This document shows, piece after piece, positions 24,374-36,044 of a stretch of 64,000 bases of DNA. The DNA is from Gymnothorax reevesii (lineage: Eukaryota; Chordata; Actinopteri; Anguilliformes; Muraenidae), in NCBI GenBank assembly GCA_029721435.1, contig CM056574.1, forward strand, positions 32,568,001 through 32,632,000, given 5' to 3'. Within the stretch, counting starts at the first letter, position 1. Each line of letters starts with the position of its first letter. Below the pieces are notes generated by a model, which was given only the letters and a program-made list of their open reading frames with translations, had not been told where the DNA came from and made no database searches. The position numbers were made by a program, and so were the translations under genes.

Positions 24374-27300
24374 TAAAGCTGCAAGCCGCGTTGAAATGGC
24401 CCTCGCACTCCTCGTGCACGTTGGGAGTGGTGGCAAGATGTTGACGGGGGAAGGTTTGCATTCACAGCCATTGCACACTGCTAGGCTGTGTACAATGTGT
24501 TTTCCTGAGTGGAGTGCGATCATCATTCCTGAAATCAATCAATAGTGGAGTACTTTAATGACACCTGTTCATGAAAAAAGTTGAAATTTCAATTGAAAAT
24601 CATGGCCTTTCTGTTGTATTCGGGTCATGAAACTTTATAATAAGTTTACAAGTTTTGGCATATTTCATATCTCTACCAAATTTTGGTCATGTAGGTGAAC
24701 TTGGACCATGAGAACTGTTTTGTTGAAATAATTAGGGGGCACTATGGTGCAATTTTGACACGCCTATGTGCAAAGCCTTAACATAGTAAGTGGAATACTG
24801 GGCTCCACAACTGTGTTGATTTTTGTAAGTTTTCAAGCATGTTGAGACTCTGAAAAGGGCAATGAAAAAATGATTAGGGGGCGATGATTAGCCATTGTGC
24901 CCCATTTAGTATCAATTGTCATATCAAATCGAAGACCATAAAAACTTATAATTTGTGCAACGTTATGCAAGTTTTGGAATATCCAAAGGCCTTTAAACGT
25001 GTGTTCATAAAATTTGGAAAAAGGCAGGAAATGGCTCATAGCTCACTTCCTGTTTGGCCAAAAAATGTCTAGAAAATTACCATAACCCTGCTTGACAAAT
25101 TCAATGATCACACCAAATTTCATGAACGTTCAAGCACTTTTTTCTTAACATAGCCGTGGCTAGAGGGAGCTGTGGAGCCACCTGGCCACACCCGATCTAA
25201 TGTCAGCCTATATTTATATTTGGGAGGAGACTGTTATCAAGCTTGCAAAATTACAGGCAAATCTCACAAAAGTATGTGGGAGAAAAACCAACTTCCTCTT
25301 TCATGGTGGAACATCGAAATTCGCCACAATGCCATGGATACATCGTTCAATAAATCCAAAAAAGCTTAGCAATTTCACATCGGCAAGTTTTTTAGATCTT
25401 ACAGACCAAATTTTAAGTTGATTGGATTATATCTCTAGGAGGAGTTAGTTAAAGTACTATGCCTGTTCATGGCAAAAAATTTTAAAAAGTTGAAATTACA
25501 ATTAAAAATGGAGGACTTCTTGTTGAGTCTAGATCATGGCACCAAGATACTTTTTTTTAGATCTCAGCATATACCACATGTCCACCGAATTTCTTACATG
25601 TAGGTTAAACAGGCTGCAAGGGCTGCTTTAATGAAATTTTCCAGGGGAGGCTATAGTGCCATTTTGCCACACCCTTCTGTAAGCACTTTATCATAGTGAT
25701 TGGCATGACTGGTTTAACACATGTGCAAAATTTTGTGAGTTTTCAAGCATATTGAGACCCTCAAAAGGACAATTATTTTAAAAAAATTATTGGGGGCACT
25801 ATCGAGCCATTGTGCCACATTAAGTGTCAATTGGTGTAACATATTGAAGACAATATGGCAGTTACAATTCTTGCAACGTGTCGCAAGTTTGGAGTATTCT
25901 AAGGCCTTCAAAATTGTGTTTGTAAAATTTTGAAAAACGCAGGAAATGGCTCATTGCTCACTTCCTGTTTGGTCAAAAAATGTAAAAAAAAATTACCATA
26001 CCCAGGAATGCCAAATGCAATGATCACACCAAATTGCATGAACATTCAAACACTTTTATCTTAACATAGCTGTGGCTAAAGGGCACTGTGGAGCCACCTG
26101 GTCACTCCTGACCTAATTTTAGCATATTTTTATACTTGGGAGGAGACTGTTATCAAGCTTGTAAAGTTTCGGGCAAATCTAACAAAGTATGTTGGAGTGA
26201 AACCAACTTCCTGTTTCATGGCGGAACATTAAAATTCACCAGAACGCCACGGATACATCGTTTGATAAATCCAAAAAAGCTTTGTAATTAAACATCGGCA
26301 AGATCTTTAGATGTCATATGCAAAATTTTAAGTTGATCAGATAAAATCCCTAGGAGGAGTTTGTTTAAGTACAACGCCTGTTAATGGCAAAAAATCAAAC
26401 AAAGTTGCAATTTCAATTTAAAATGGCAGACTTCCTTTTGAGTCTAGTCTAGGTCATGGCACCAAGAGACTTTTTTTAGGTCTTGGCATAGTCCATATGG
26501 ACACCAAATTTTGGACATGTAGGTTAAACGGGCTGCAAAGGCTGCTTCATTGAAATTTTCTAGGGGGCGCTATATTGCCATTTTGCCCCTGGAGGTAATA
26601 TAATAGAACTGGAGAGCAAAGAAGTACCACCCCTATTACTTTCAACGGGAGATGCCGGGCCAGCTACTTCAGCCCAGGAAGTACGGAATTGACCGATGCC
26701 ATCTATAAAAATGGCGTTCCATGGGTGCTTATTTCCAGCACCATTTCATAAGATTGCCAATCTGATTACACAGCACAAATGGCCAAGAAAATGTGTCATC
26801 TGTGCGGATTGGTGAATGTGTTCGAGGGGAAATGATGAGCAACGCCGTTAATCCAGAATGCGCATGCAGTATACACTCATTGGCTGAACTGCTGCAGTCA
26901 GAGCTACAGATGGGCAACCAAACGTGTGCACGAGCTGTCATCAAGCTCAAAGTAGCAGTTCTTATTTTACAGGCCCTCTTAAAGACATTGAACAGTTGCA
27001 TCAGAAAGAGAGCTAAATAATGCAGGATTACCAAATACATTTTCTTTTGTTTTCGCTTTATATGGCAAGAAAAAAATGCACACTTTTCAATTAGTGTCTA
27101 TGGAGCTTTAGCGACTTTGACCACAGAATTGCATCCTTAGGAAACACGGAAGCAGGAAGCTAACGTGCTAACTGGCCGAAGCAAAGGTACTTTCTAGTTC
27201 TCTCTGGTTCTATTATATAGCTTTATGATTTTGCCATGCCTATCAGTAAACCCTATATCATAGTAAAACTTCCGACTGGCTTAATATGTCTGCAAAATTT

Positions 27301-27837
27301 CATGAGTTTTCGAGCATGCTGAGGCCCTCAAAAATGCAAGTATGTATTAGGGGGTGTTATTGAGCCATAATGACACACCCAGTGCCAAATGGGATATAAA
27401 ATCCAAGAGCTTCATATTTTTAACCTCTGACCAAAGTTTAGCGAGTTTTCGAATATGCTAAGGCCCTCAAAACTGTATTCTTAAAATCTGGAAAAAACGC
27501 AGGAAATGGCTCATAGCTGACTTCCTGTGAGGCGAAAAAAGTAAAAAAAAAAAACGACAAAAAACTTTTGCTATGGCTACTATGGCCCCACAAAATTTCG
27601 TGAGAATCCGAGCAAGTGCGTTCCAAAATCGCGGCGTGTTTGGTGGTGCTATGGAGCCACTGAGGTATGCCCAAGCGCAAGAACAACAATAGGTTGTAAT
27701 TTCTCGCACGCCTGATGTATATGCAAATTTTTGTGAGTTTTCGTACATGGCAAGGCCCTCATAAAGCCCATCGAAAACAATGGGTTCCTCGCCCCTTCGG
27801 TGTCAGGACCCATTCCGGGCCCAGGCCCTAATAATAA
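24374..27837. repeat. Large interspersed repeat made of three ~915-bp tandem units
   Basis: The element opens with TTAAAGCTGCAAGC next to the AAT repeat and closes with GGGCCCAGGCCCTAATAATAA. The landmark CAGGAAATGGCTCAT...CACTTCCTGT recurs at 25025, 25940 and 27500, that is 915 bp and then 1560 bp apart; the second gap includes a 650-bp insertion plus 8-bp duplication. Other landmarks recur in order, such as AGTTTTCAAGCATGTTGAGAC, GGGGGCACTAT and TTTTGCCACAC. Copies differ by perhaps 15-25% by eye. No protein is encoded. It may be a satellite-like nonautonomous element; the class is unknown to me. Confidence 0.8.
26588..27237. mobile_element. hAT-like insertion with 8-bp target duplication
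   Basis: The sequence interrupts the third unit of the 915-bp tandem repeat. The target ATTTTGCC occurs on both sides (26580-26587 and 27238-27245); eight-base duplications typify hAT elements. The ends share an inverted ATATAATAGAAC(C/T) block (about 26598-26610 and complement at 27214-27230) followed by GAGAG and AGTAC. Length is 650 bp. A 75-codon open frame (26793-27020) on the plus strand is not recognisable and shows no transposase motif, so the element is probably nonautonomous. Confidence 0.7.
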
Positions 27838-27839
27838 CC

Positions 27840-28212
27840 TTCAAGTAATACTATGCAGTATGTCTTCTGAATGGATTACTGAATTAACGATCATGTGGCC
27901 TAAAGAACCATTCAGATTTCTGATATGATTTATTTGCGTTCACTTGACAAATGCATGTTGTGTGCTGACCCCATTCAGACAGACACTTGCAGACATATGG
28001 AAAAATACTTTGGACCACTGATTAATAAACTACCTTGAATAGCATTGATTAATACCCACTCGCAACATAAAAAATGTTTGTTTTTTTTTACTATGATCCA
28101 TTACTCAAGACAGCAATTGTCAATTTTTAATTCTCTCAGCATTACGATGAACACATACACAGAATGAGATCTATAGTATATGCGCTTGGTTTGTCAAAAT
28201 CAGTGAAGAAGA
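27840..28212. other. No gene recognised
   Basis: AT-rich sequence between the tandem repeat and a faint transposase relic. Confidence 0.35.
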
Positions 28213-28330
28213 ATATGACTAGCCTGCCCATATGTCCGACCTCAACCCCATCAGACAGGATTTGTATCGACTCGAAAGCCCACTTCCAACCCAGGCAAAA
28301 CATGCAATATCACTGCTGAACTCATCTGGC
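28213..28330 (+). pseudogene. Faint Tc1/mariner transposase C-terminal relic
   Basis: One plus-strand frame reads MSDLNPIRQDLYRLESPL, which resembles the conserved SPDLNPIE-W block around the third catalytic residue of Tc1/mariner transposases. No other part of the protein is recognisable nearby. It could be coincidence. Confidence 0.35.
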
Positions 28331-28413
28331 TGATATAGCAAAACATCCACATAGCAATAGTTCCATAGACTACAATACAAACCCACGTAGTGGGGTGCAC
28401 TCAAATGTTTTGT

Positions 28414-28573
28414 GGAAACTAATTACCTCAAAAAATTGCGTGTGTCTTGTGTGGACAGTACTTTAAAAAATCTTGGTATATATTTTGACAATTTTTTTCA
28501 CTATGTTTTTAAGATCTGTGAGAACAAGATCATTAAGTTGTCTTGCACAATTTTTCTGAGGTAATCAGTTTCC
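28414..28573. mobile_element. 160-bp MITE with inverted ends
   Basis: GGAAACTAATTACCTCA at 28414 is mirrored by TGAGGTAATCAGTTTCC ending at 28573; the inverted match extends into AAAAAATTG. The loop of about 105 bp is AT-rich. No clear target duplication was seen. Confidence 0.65.
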
Positions 28574-29150
28574 GGACAATTCTTTAGAGCACTATAATAT
28601 CTGGGTTTACAATGTAGTGGAATGCCTTTCCGGTTGAGTGGAGGCTGCCATTTCAGAAAAGGGAACCAACAAAGAGCTTATGTCTATTAAGTGTAAGAAA
28701 TGTACACTGTTATGAACTGGCACCTTTTTATGCCAGTTATTCTAACAGTAATTTTACAATAAGTTTACAACAGAGTTCCTTGTATGTTCAGTGTAAACCA
28801 CAGTTAAATGCAAGCAGGACTCCACTTACAGTTAAAATAACCAGGAAACAACCTGTTAATTTCACTGGTAAATTCAGTCACCTTATAACAGTGTACTGCC
28901 TTTTTTTTGCCAAAAGAAAGGTAACCTGTAAGTCGACATAATAAGGCTATGACATAAGCTCTAGCTCATGCTAAGTGCCAAGAACTTGCAGGTGTTCTGC
29001 CTCTCACACAAGCTAATTCTTCACCTGCCAGAACAAATCCACGAACATCAAAACGGATCGATACACCCTTGAAAACGAATATGCAAGTTGAAGAAAAACT
29101 GGCAGCTGTGCCCAAAGTCACTTGATGGAAAATCTGTGACATGGATTTAA
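28574..29150. other. No gene recognised
   Basis: AT-rich intergenic sequence. A short hairpin (TGGCACC...TGCCAG) lies near 28719-28738. Confidence 0.35.
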
Positions 29151-29353
29151 CCCCTTTCTGCAGATGTAGACGCCGGCGTCCGTAAATTCCAAAATTTAAT
29201 TCCTAAACAATTCTGTAATTGAATTTCCAAATGTCTAGCTTCACTTGAATAATTTTCAAAAATCTTTGTGTCACAAATCCTGAGTTCTAAAGCTTAAATA
29301 GGCTCATGCACAACAGGAAAAATTGGCAAAATTTTGTATTCCGCGCAAAGGGG
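29151..29353. mobile_element. 203-bp MITE with CCCCTTT/AAAGGGG ends at TTAA (piggyBac-like)
   Basis: The element starts CCCCTTTCTGCAGATGTAG and ends CGCGCAAAGGGG. It is flanked by TTAA on both sides (29147-29150 and 29354-29357). A TTAA target and CCC/GGG ends are characteristic of piggyBac-type transposition. A second copy of identical length sits at 30644-30846, about 90% identical by eye, and a diverged longer one at 7715-8128. No coding capacity. Confidence 0.72.
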
Positions 29354-29518
29354 TTAAACAAGGGCATTTGGACAGTCTGCATCTCTCACAGTTTACCAGA
29401 ATATCCCTTCATAAGGTCAACTGGAACTCCTTAGGACCATACAGTTAATGTAAATTATATTTAGAAAGCAACTCAGTTTTCACAATAATATTGCAATGCA
29501 TAATTTTCTAATGCGGGG

Positions 29519-29710
29519 GTGTCAAACTGGTCCTTAAAAGGGCAAAGGGGCTGCAGGTTTTCATTCCAACCAAGCAGAAGCACACCTGACACAAGTTATC
29601 AACAGTGCAGGCTGAGCTCAGTGGATTAAATCTGCTGTATCAGGTGGGCTTCTGCTTGGTTAGACTGAAAACCTGCAGCCCCTCTGCCCTTTTACGGACC
29701 AGTTTGACAC
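29519..29710. mobile_element. 192-bp near-palindromic foldback element
   Basis: The left arm (29519-29589) and right arm (29640-29710) are complementary over about 70 bp with a handful of mismatches, including GTGTCAAACTGGTCC, AAAAGGGCA, GGGGCTGCAGGTTTTCA and AACCAAGCAGAAG. The loop is about 50 bp. The GTGTCAAACTGGTCC terminus resembles a class of hAT-derived vertebrate MITEs, which I recall rather than verify. Confidence 0.75.
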
Positions 29711-30545
29711 ACTGGTCATATTGTATTTTAGTTGAGAACAAATCAAAAAGGCAACACCTACACAGTAAATACATACATAAAGTTACATGCTAATACCCCC
29801 CAAAAAATCTACATCCTCCAGGTCTGCTTTATTGAACAACGCAAAGTTCTATTTTTGGCACTACAAAACTAAACATTTAAACAAATGCCTTCTTCTACAA
29901 TGTAATATTGATATGTGTAGGCCTATCACCGTCTTTCTTAATTATTACTTTAGTATTGATCCAGTTAACTGTTTGCAGATTTTATGCCTCTATTGCTACC
30001 CCTCCAGTGAGTATTTGCATCCAGTCTCAATATGAATGGCCAGAATACTTTAAAATAAAAATAAACCAATTATATTTTTGTATTTGACATCTGAGTGAGC
30101 TGGCAGCTGGCCTGCAGTTCAGTTGTATGATACAGTATATTCCCGCTTCCTCTGGCATAAACAGGCTTGTTGTTGTTGTATTCTATGAATATATAAAATC
30201 AGAATTCATCAGTTTTCCAAAACAGGATTTTGTTTCTTATGCCCAACATAAGAAGCAAAATTCCTGCAGATTAAATCAGAACAGTGATAAAGATCACCAG
30301 AAATTTCACTCTTTTAATATTCCTTTCAGTTTTCACGGGCAAAAAAATTAACAGTTTTACCAATCCCACTCCTGTGGTTCGCTTGACCAAAAATCGCATA
30401 CTGCCATGACTTTCCCTTTAAAGTTAATGATTCTTGATTTGTAGAATTGCCTGAGAGATTCTGTAGCCCAGTATGGTGCTCTTTCAGGCATGGAAGTTGA
30501 TGACAGGAGCTGAAAGTAGTTCCAGTGCGTCGCTGCCTACCGCAT
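29711..30545. other. No gene recognised
   Basis: AT-rich sequence without identified repeats or exons. Confidence 0.35.
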
Positions 30546-30575
30546 GTTTTTTTGTTTGTTTGTTTGTTTGTTTGT
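30546..30575. repeat. (TTTG)n microsatellite
   Basis: Six to seven tandem TTTG units after a short T run. Confidence 0.88.
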
Positions 30576-30643
30576 CCTGCTGGCCACTCGGCTCTTCACT
30601 ACATCCTGCCTGTTTCGGTTTCCTGGCACAGATTCTACATCAA

Positions 30644-30846
30644 CCCCTTTCTGCAGATGTAGACGCCGACATCCCTAAATTCCAAAATTTAATTCCTGAA
30701 CAATTCTGTAATTGAATTTTCAAATGTCTAACTTCAGTTAAATCATTTTCAAAAATCTCTGTGACACAAACCCTGAGTTCTAAAGCTCCAGTCGGCTTAA
30801 GCACAACAGGAAAAATTGGCAACATTTTGTATTCTGTGCAAAGGGG
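30644..30846. mobile_element. Second 203-bp piggyBac-like MITE
   Basis: Same orientation, length and ends as the 29151-29353 copy. The right TTAA is intact (30847-30850); the left is TCAA (30640-30643), one change from TTAA. Between the two copies lie about 1.3 kb, so they are independent insertions or a segmental pair. Confidence 0.72.
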
Positions 30847-30850
30847 TTAA

Positions 30851-31160
30851 TACTACCAGGACTTGTGCCCTGTAGCCAAAATGTCTTCTCATATTGATTG
30901 GTTTGTTAAAAGGGGTACAATCACGCTTCATTTAATGTGTTAAAACATTTAGCTGTTAATCCACCCAAACTTTTATCAAAATATTAATAATAAACCAATT
31001 GAAGGAAATAAAATATTGTTAGCATGAACAAATATTTTTCCCCAAAACTTGTGTGCCATGAATAACCATTGACAGCTCTATAAGAAAAATCTGCAACAAG
31101 AACCCTGCAACCCTACAACTATACTGTTTTATATCGGTGGCGCCTGATAGATAAATTCAT
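30851..31160. other. No gene recognised
   Basis: AT-rich spacer. Confidence 0.35.
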
Positions 31161-31373
31161 TCATCCAGGCACATTGCATAGGCCTTTAGCAGGCCCATTG
31201 CATTGGTTTTCCGCTTGTAAGATTTTGTGACCCTCCACTGATTCAGTAAAAAGCTGCCAGGAGTCATATTTCAGTTTTCTGACCGCATTCTTGAAGCTTG
31301 TCTGGGCTTGCTTGTTAGCTTCCCAGTTTTCTTTGGTTTTAGTTTTCCTGGCTCTACAGTTTGCCTGAAGCAA
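31161..31373 (-). pseudogene. Non-LTR retrotransposon (LINE) fragment, linker before reverse transcriptase
   Basis: The minus-strand frame reads ENWEANKQAQTSFKNAVRK followed by KLKYDSWQLFTESVEG. This follows the pattern W..Y...q..fk.avrkaKr.SW..f.esieg found between endonuclease and reverse transcriptase in I/Jockey-like LINE ORF2 proteins. About 70 codons are open. No endonuclease or RT motifs (such as YADD) were found on either side, so it is an isolated remnant. Confidence 0.5.
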
Positions 31374-32343
31374 ATCCAGTGAAATCTGTACTCCTTGCCA
31401 TCATGAGACCTAACTGTGCAGTATGCAGCAGTGCTACATGTTGTTTTTACCTCGCCTTGACCCCTGGTCTCAAAGAACCCTGATGTATGCCGGACTTGCG
31501 TCCTCCCATTGTAGCTTTCCTCTGTGACGCAAAGCTGTATGTCTTAATCATTCATGACAATGCAGCTTATTGGAAGTAAATTAATTCAATTAATTGTCTG
31601 ATTCTTAATTGGAAACAAGTAGAGAGTTGACCTGCATTATGGAAATGTCACCAGTTGTAGACAAAGTTTAATTTTATAGAAGCAAACTTAACGCACGAGT
31701 GGGCAAAACCTTATTAAAAAAAAAAAACGATTTCTTATGAGCATCAAGCTGATTAGAAAGAGACGCAGAAAAAAATATACCATGTGAGCAGCAGGGATTC
31801 AGAGTCGTCAGAAGACTGACATTTTATATCACCATTAAGGTCAATATGAAAATGCTTGATAATTATTGCAATGAACAATAATACAAGCTGAGGGGAAATG
31901 GACAGTATTTGATCAGTAATGGTTCCTGAAGGAATTAATAGTTGGTTGCAAATAAGGAAACGTAAATGGAAAGAGTTTGGAGAAGTAATGCACTTTACTG
32001 CATCATTACCTGGGTTTTACACCTGTCAAAAACAGGTGATCGAAAACAAAATTTTTTGTGGTAATTTGCAAAATTACGCAGCATTCGCATTTATTTTGCC
32101 CTTTTTGTCAAGCCCAACTTGCTCTCGCAAGAAAAGTTTGAGATTTTGACTTGGTCGGAGGATAGAGGTGTGGCTGGGCAGAGGGGGTGGTGCGAGAGAA
32201 GTGGGTAGGAGGAGGGAGGAGTGGCTTGAAAGCACAGCTATAGCAACGCCTGCATAGTAACACAACCTGTGACCTCACCTTGGCTGAATCTATCGACGAC
32301 TCTGGGTGGCTTAGATGTGCTGTCGTCTGAGTGCGATGCAGCC
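31374..32343. other. No gene recognised
   Basis: Mostly AT-rich; a GA/GGAGG-rich patch lies at 32152-32224. No motif identified. Confidence 0.35.
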
Positions 32344-32508
32344 ATCCATCAATAAAATTAACAGAATGTGCAAGGTTAATGCTGGCCTAAATTAACTTAG
32401 CTAGCTAACGTTTGCTTTTTGCTAGTGGAAATTTACCTCATGTCTGGAGCGTCATTTTGCCTGCTTACTGACATCATAGCAAAGTGTTTTTGACATCTAT
32501 GGATTCCT
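32344..32508. repeat. Direct repeat copy 1 (~165 bp)
   Basis: Shares ATCCATCAA, TTAACAGAATGTGCA, GGTTAATGCTGGCCT, TTTTGCCTGCTTAC and the final GATTCCT in the same order with 32728-32891, about 80-85% identical by eye. Confidence 0.75.
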
Positions 32509-32727
32509 TAGGTTGACTAGTTTCATAGGATTTGGGTATCTTCCCTTTAGCTGAAATTGAGCTTGCTACAGCCTCAGAAATACGGCTTGTGGGGTGAACC
32601 CTCGGGCTGTGAGGGTAACGTTTACGCATTGGTTACAACCTAACGTTAGTGTAACTAAGTTCCATGATCATATAATCAAGAGTAACACGCTGTGTTAGGA
32701 CAGCAGAAAAAGACAAAAATACTAGAA

Positions 32728-32891
32728 ATCCATCAACAAATTAACAGAATGTGCACGGTTAATGCTGGCCTGAATTAACTTTGCCAGCTAACGTTAGCTG
32801 TTTGTTAGCGGGCATTTAGCGTATGTTTGGAGCATTATTTTGCCTGCTTACCTACATCATATCATACTGTTTTTGGGATCTATAGATTCCT
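32728..32891. repeat. Direct repeat copy 2 (~164 bp)
   Basis: Partner of 32344-32508, offset by 384 bp at the start and 383 bp at the end. The sequence between the copies (32509-32727) is not repeated. An old local duplication or two copies of a short retroposon would explain it. Confidence 0.75.
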
Positions 32892-33229
32892 GCGAGAGCA
32901 GGACTATAATCCCTCTGATGGCAACTCACGAGTGGAAGAGGTTAAGATTAGGGGTAGCATTAATACATGCTTAAGGACTTTCTGCATTCTGGAACTGGAA
33001 CAGTTCTCGTCCCCTGAATTTTCCCCTAATTTCATCCTCATGGAGGGTTCCTGAACCAGGACTATGCCATGAACTGAACATGTTTAGTAACTGCATTCAG
33101 GATATAACCAGCAGCATTACCTCTATGAAAGTTAATTTTCCAGCACTTAAGATAATTCACATGAGGCACTGGCTTCTCACCTTTGCCACCATTTCGCTGC
33201 TGCTCTGGAGCACCCTGCGGATTACAATC
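32892..33229. other. No gene recognised
   Basis: No identified feature; an 11-bp inverted repeat (GCTCTGGAGC near 33201 and GCTCCAGAGC near 33239) spans its right edge. Confidence 0.35.
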
Positions 33230-34443
33230 TCATGTTCCAGCTCCAGAGCAATAAAATATCCGCAAGTGTGTTATTGTCTCCTGGTCTTTTGTTTTTCCCA
33301 ATCTGACCTCCATACTGAGCTCGGCTGCCTTCAGCTCTAATTGTTCGGCAGCTTTTAGCTTCCTTGTTCTAGCGGAGGCACTTTGGGTTTCCTGAAGAGT
33401 CAGACTTACTTCAGAGTCAGACCCCTTGCTCACCACCTTCATTTCCTCTGAGCTCTAGGCTCCCCCAACCCCTCTCTTTTCCTCAAACTGGACCTACGAG
33501 TATCCTGCATAAGGAGCAAAGTCCTGTTTGGGACAGCTGACAAATTGCTATTATATGTGGCTGTTCTCTTGTTCATTTTGCTCTAATATGGGCCTTGATA
33601 CGCCAGCACTGGAGTTCCAAGTCACAAAGATCCACAAGCAATAGCAGCTCTGTGATTTCAATGTCCTCCTCCACAGGTACCCATATTCCAAAGGTAGCTG
33701 GCGGTCCTCTCGCCGCATACCCTGGATGATCCTGGAGGGGAGGTTATCAGGCCATAATGATCTTTTCCACCCATCCAAAGGTCATCTCATCCTTGCATAT
33801 GAAATGAACTTTCCCTTTGTAAAGATAGATTAGTTCAATGCGGACAAGTAACCTGGATCTTACAGGAGAAGGATATAGTTGATTGAATTTCTCAAATATC
33901 AGTGTCATCCAGAAGGTCCTCTTCCACATCCCTCTTTGTAAGGACAGGATGCTGGCCACCACATTTCACAACCATGGCATATGATTGAGCCTCAGTGTTT
34001 CCTCTGCTGTCAGCATCTCCATCTCCTCCTTCCCTGACGCCAGTCCGGGAGCAACATGACTTCACTTCGCTGGTTGGGAACAGGTTGGAGTCAGGGGTAA
34101 GGCGCCTTCTGATTGTTGTCTTGCCCTTTTATCATCCCTGAGGTTGTTGGAGTGGCTTGCGCCTGCTCAGGGGGAGTTAGCAATATGGCAAACATTCCCT
34201 TCAGCATAGGCTTCCTCTCCTTCTTCCGATGGTTTTTGTTTAGATTTTTCCTGAATAGTTCGGCCTCCACATACTCACCAGCTTTATCAAATACATGCTC
34301 TGTTTCTGGAGGCTTACTCTGTGTGACACTGGAGCAGTGTTCAGTGAAGCCATCAAAAAAGCCAGTACCTTAGCAGTGTTTAGGGAAACCATCAATGATT
34401 CTACGACCTCTGCCATCGGCTCCATTTGCCTCCTCTGTTCCAC
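33230..34443 (-). pseudogene. Coding-like tract broken across frames, origin unknown
   Basis: Several minus-strand open frames (34240-34443, 33747-33962, 33551-33778, 33230-33442) follow each other in neighbouring frames with amino-acid composition unlike random AT-rich DNA (for example a Glu/Lys/Met-rich part followed by a basic part). The arrangement suggests one decayed reading frame with frameshifts, perhaps a retroelement ORF1/gag-like protein, given the LINE fragment downstream on the same strand. I do not recognise the protein. Confidence 0.3.
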
Positions 34444-36044
34444 TCTTACTCTTTGTTGGAATGTTACAGACAGAAGGATTTTTACAAACTGTTTGAATCA
34501 ACAAATTCTCAGGAATGTGGGGTCCAAAGACTCATCTCCTCTGATTTACTTTTGGTGCTGTAACTCGGAAATTCTGTGATTTTCGGCTGTGACGGTGCGT
34601 GGGAGAACTCAGTTTTACCCAATGTCCCGCCCTTTTTCTTGATTTGGGGAAGTAACTGTGCCTCAAGCTTTTCTGTATGTTTCATTTATACAGATTGTGT
34701 GGTTTTCTTGATACCTGGGAAAGTGCCAGGTAAGAATTCTATCATGGACCACCACAAACATATCAATGCCCATCCAACAAAGTAAAAATAAGTTGAAGTT
34801 GACAGATTCACCTGCGAAGGGGGGCCTTAATAATGGCTCCCCTCAGCACACATGCAGGCCCCCTCCCAGTCACCAAGTGGAACTACAGGTGTGGGTAGAA
34901 TTTTAAAAGTTGACGTAGGCAGCCCTCCCAATTGGCTAGTTCTGGAGCAAGCCTTAAGAACTACCCTGCGGCCGCGGCATGGAACGGGTTTTAGTCCGGT
35001 GCCCTCCCTTCAAACGAAATTGAGCCATTATATTAGATAGTCATGAAAAATCCGAATTACTGCTAACTTCCGAAGACAAGACCGAAATGACAGTGGGGAG
35101 GAAAGACTTTGAGCAAACCAGGCTCTTGCAATTAGCTTGAGCTCTGTACCCTCAGTCTCCCTCCCCTCCCCATCCTCATCTCATCTCCTGTCCACCCGAG
35201 TGCCAGAGTCTCTGTTTAACAGTCATTAGACGTTTTTCAATGGGAACCACAAGGAGGACAGAGGTTGGTCTTTTTCACCTTTGAACTATATATAACAGCC
35301 TTTATTGCTACAGTTGTTAGCACAAAATAATTGGGTTATTAGGTTACATTATATAATGAGAAAGTGAGAGATTATTAAAGTTAGAAAACAGTGAACCTGA
35401 TATTTATTTCTGATTGTCTGCACGTTTCTGGAACTTTCTGCAAAAGTTTGCACTTGACCCAATGGTTGTTGTTTGCAGGTAACAATAGGGTTCAGTTCAG
35501 ATCTGAGGGAAGATGCTTGCATAATGTTTCAAGAAATACATGGACAATAATAGGCAGTATCCAGTAACCTATATATGTTAATGCTGTGTTCACTGAAGTC
35601 TGTATTTTAGAAGCAGACACCTAAACACATACAAAAAGCATTCAACCTCACTGCATTTAAAAGTTTTCAAGGAGAATATATTGCTAATGGTTAGGTCAGA
35701 GAACCTAGAACTTTGGGGCACCCCACTTGCCATCGTTGTTGCGGAATGAATAATGCAAACTTCATGGATTTGACCCAATGCGTCACTGGCTAAAAAACAT
35801 AAATGGGGCTTTTCCATGACTTGGCATAGTTATTTTAATCAGTTATTCTACTTTCCGTCCCTCTAAATTCACATTTTACCATTTTCAGGTCTCTGGAAGG
35901 CACAAAATATTTTGAAAAAAAAAAAAATTCAGAGCAGTAGCCATTCAAGAACTTATAACACCTCAGAAAATACATAACTCACTGTTACTTTCAGATGTTG
36001 CAGCACATAAAAAGTGCACACTAATCTCAAAATATTTAATTTTT
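34444..36044. other. No gene recognised
   Basis: Mixed sequence; an A run at 35914-35928. No motif, exon or terminus identified. Confidence 0.35.

Noticed and set aside
26793..27020. 75-codon frame in the hAT-like insertion, considered as a THAP or BED zinc finger
   Set aside because: The Cys and His spacing fits neither finger type, and the complementary strand is equally open.
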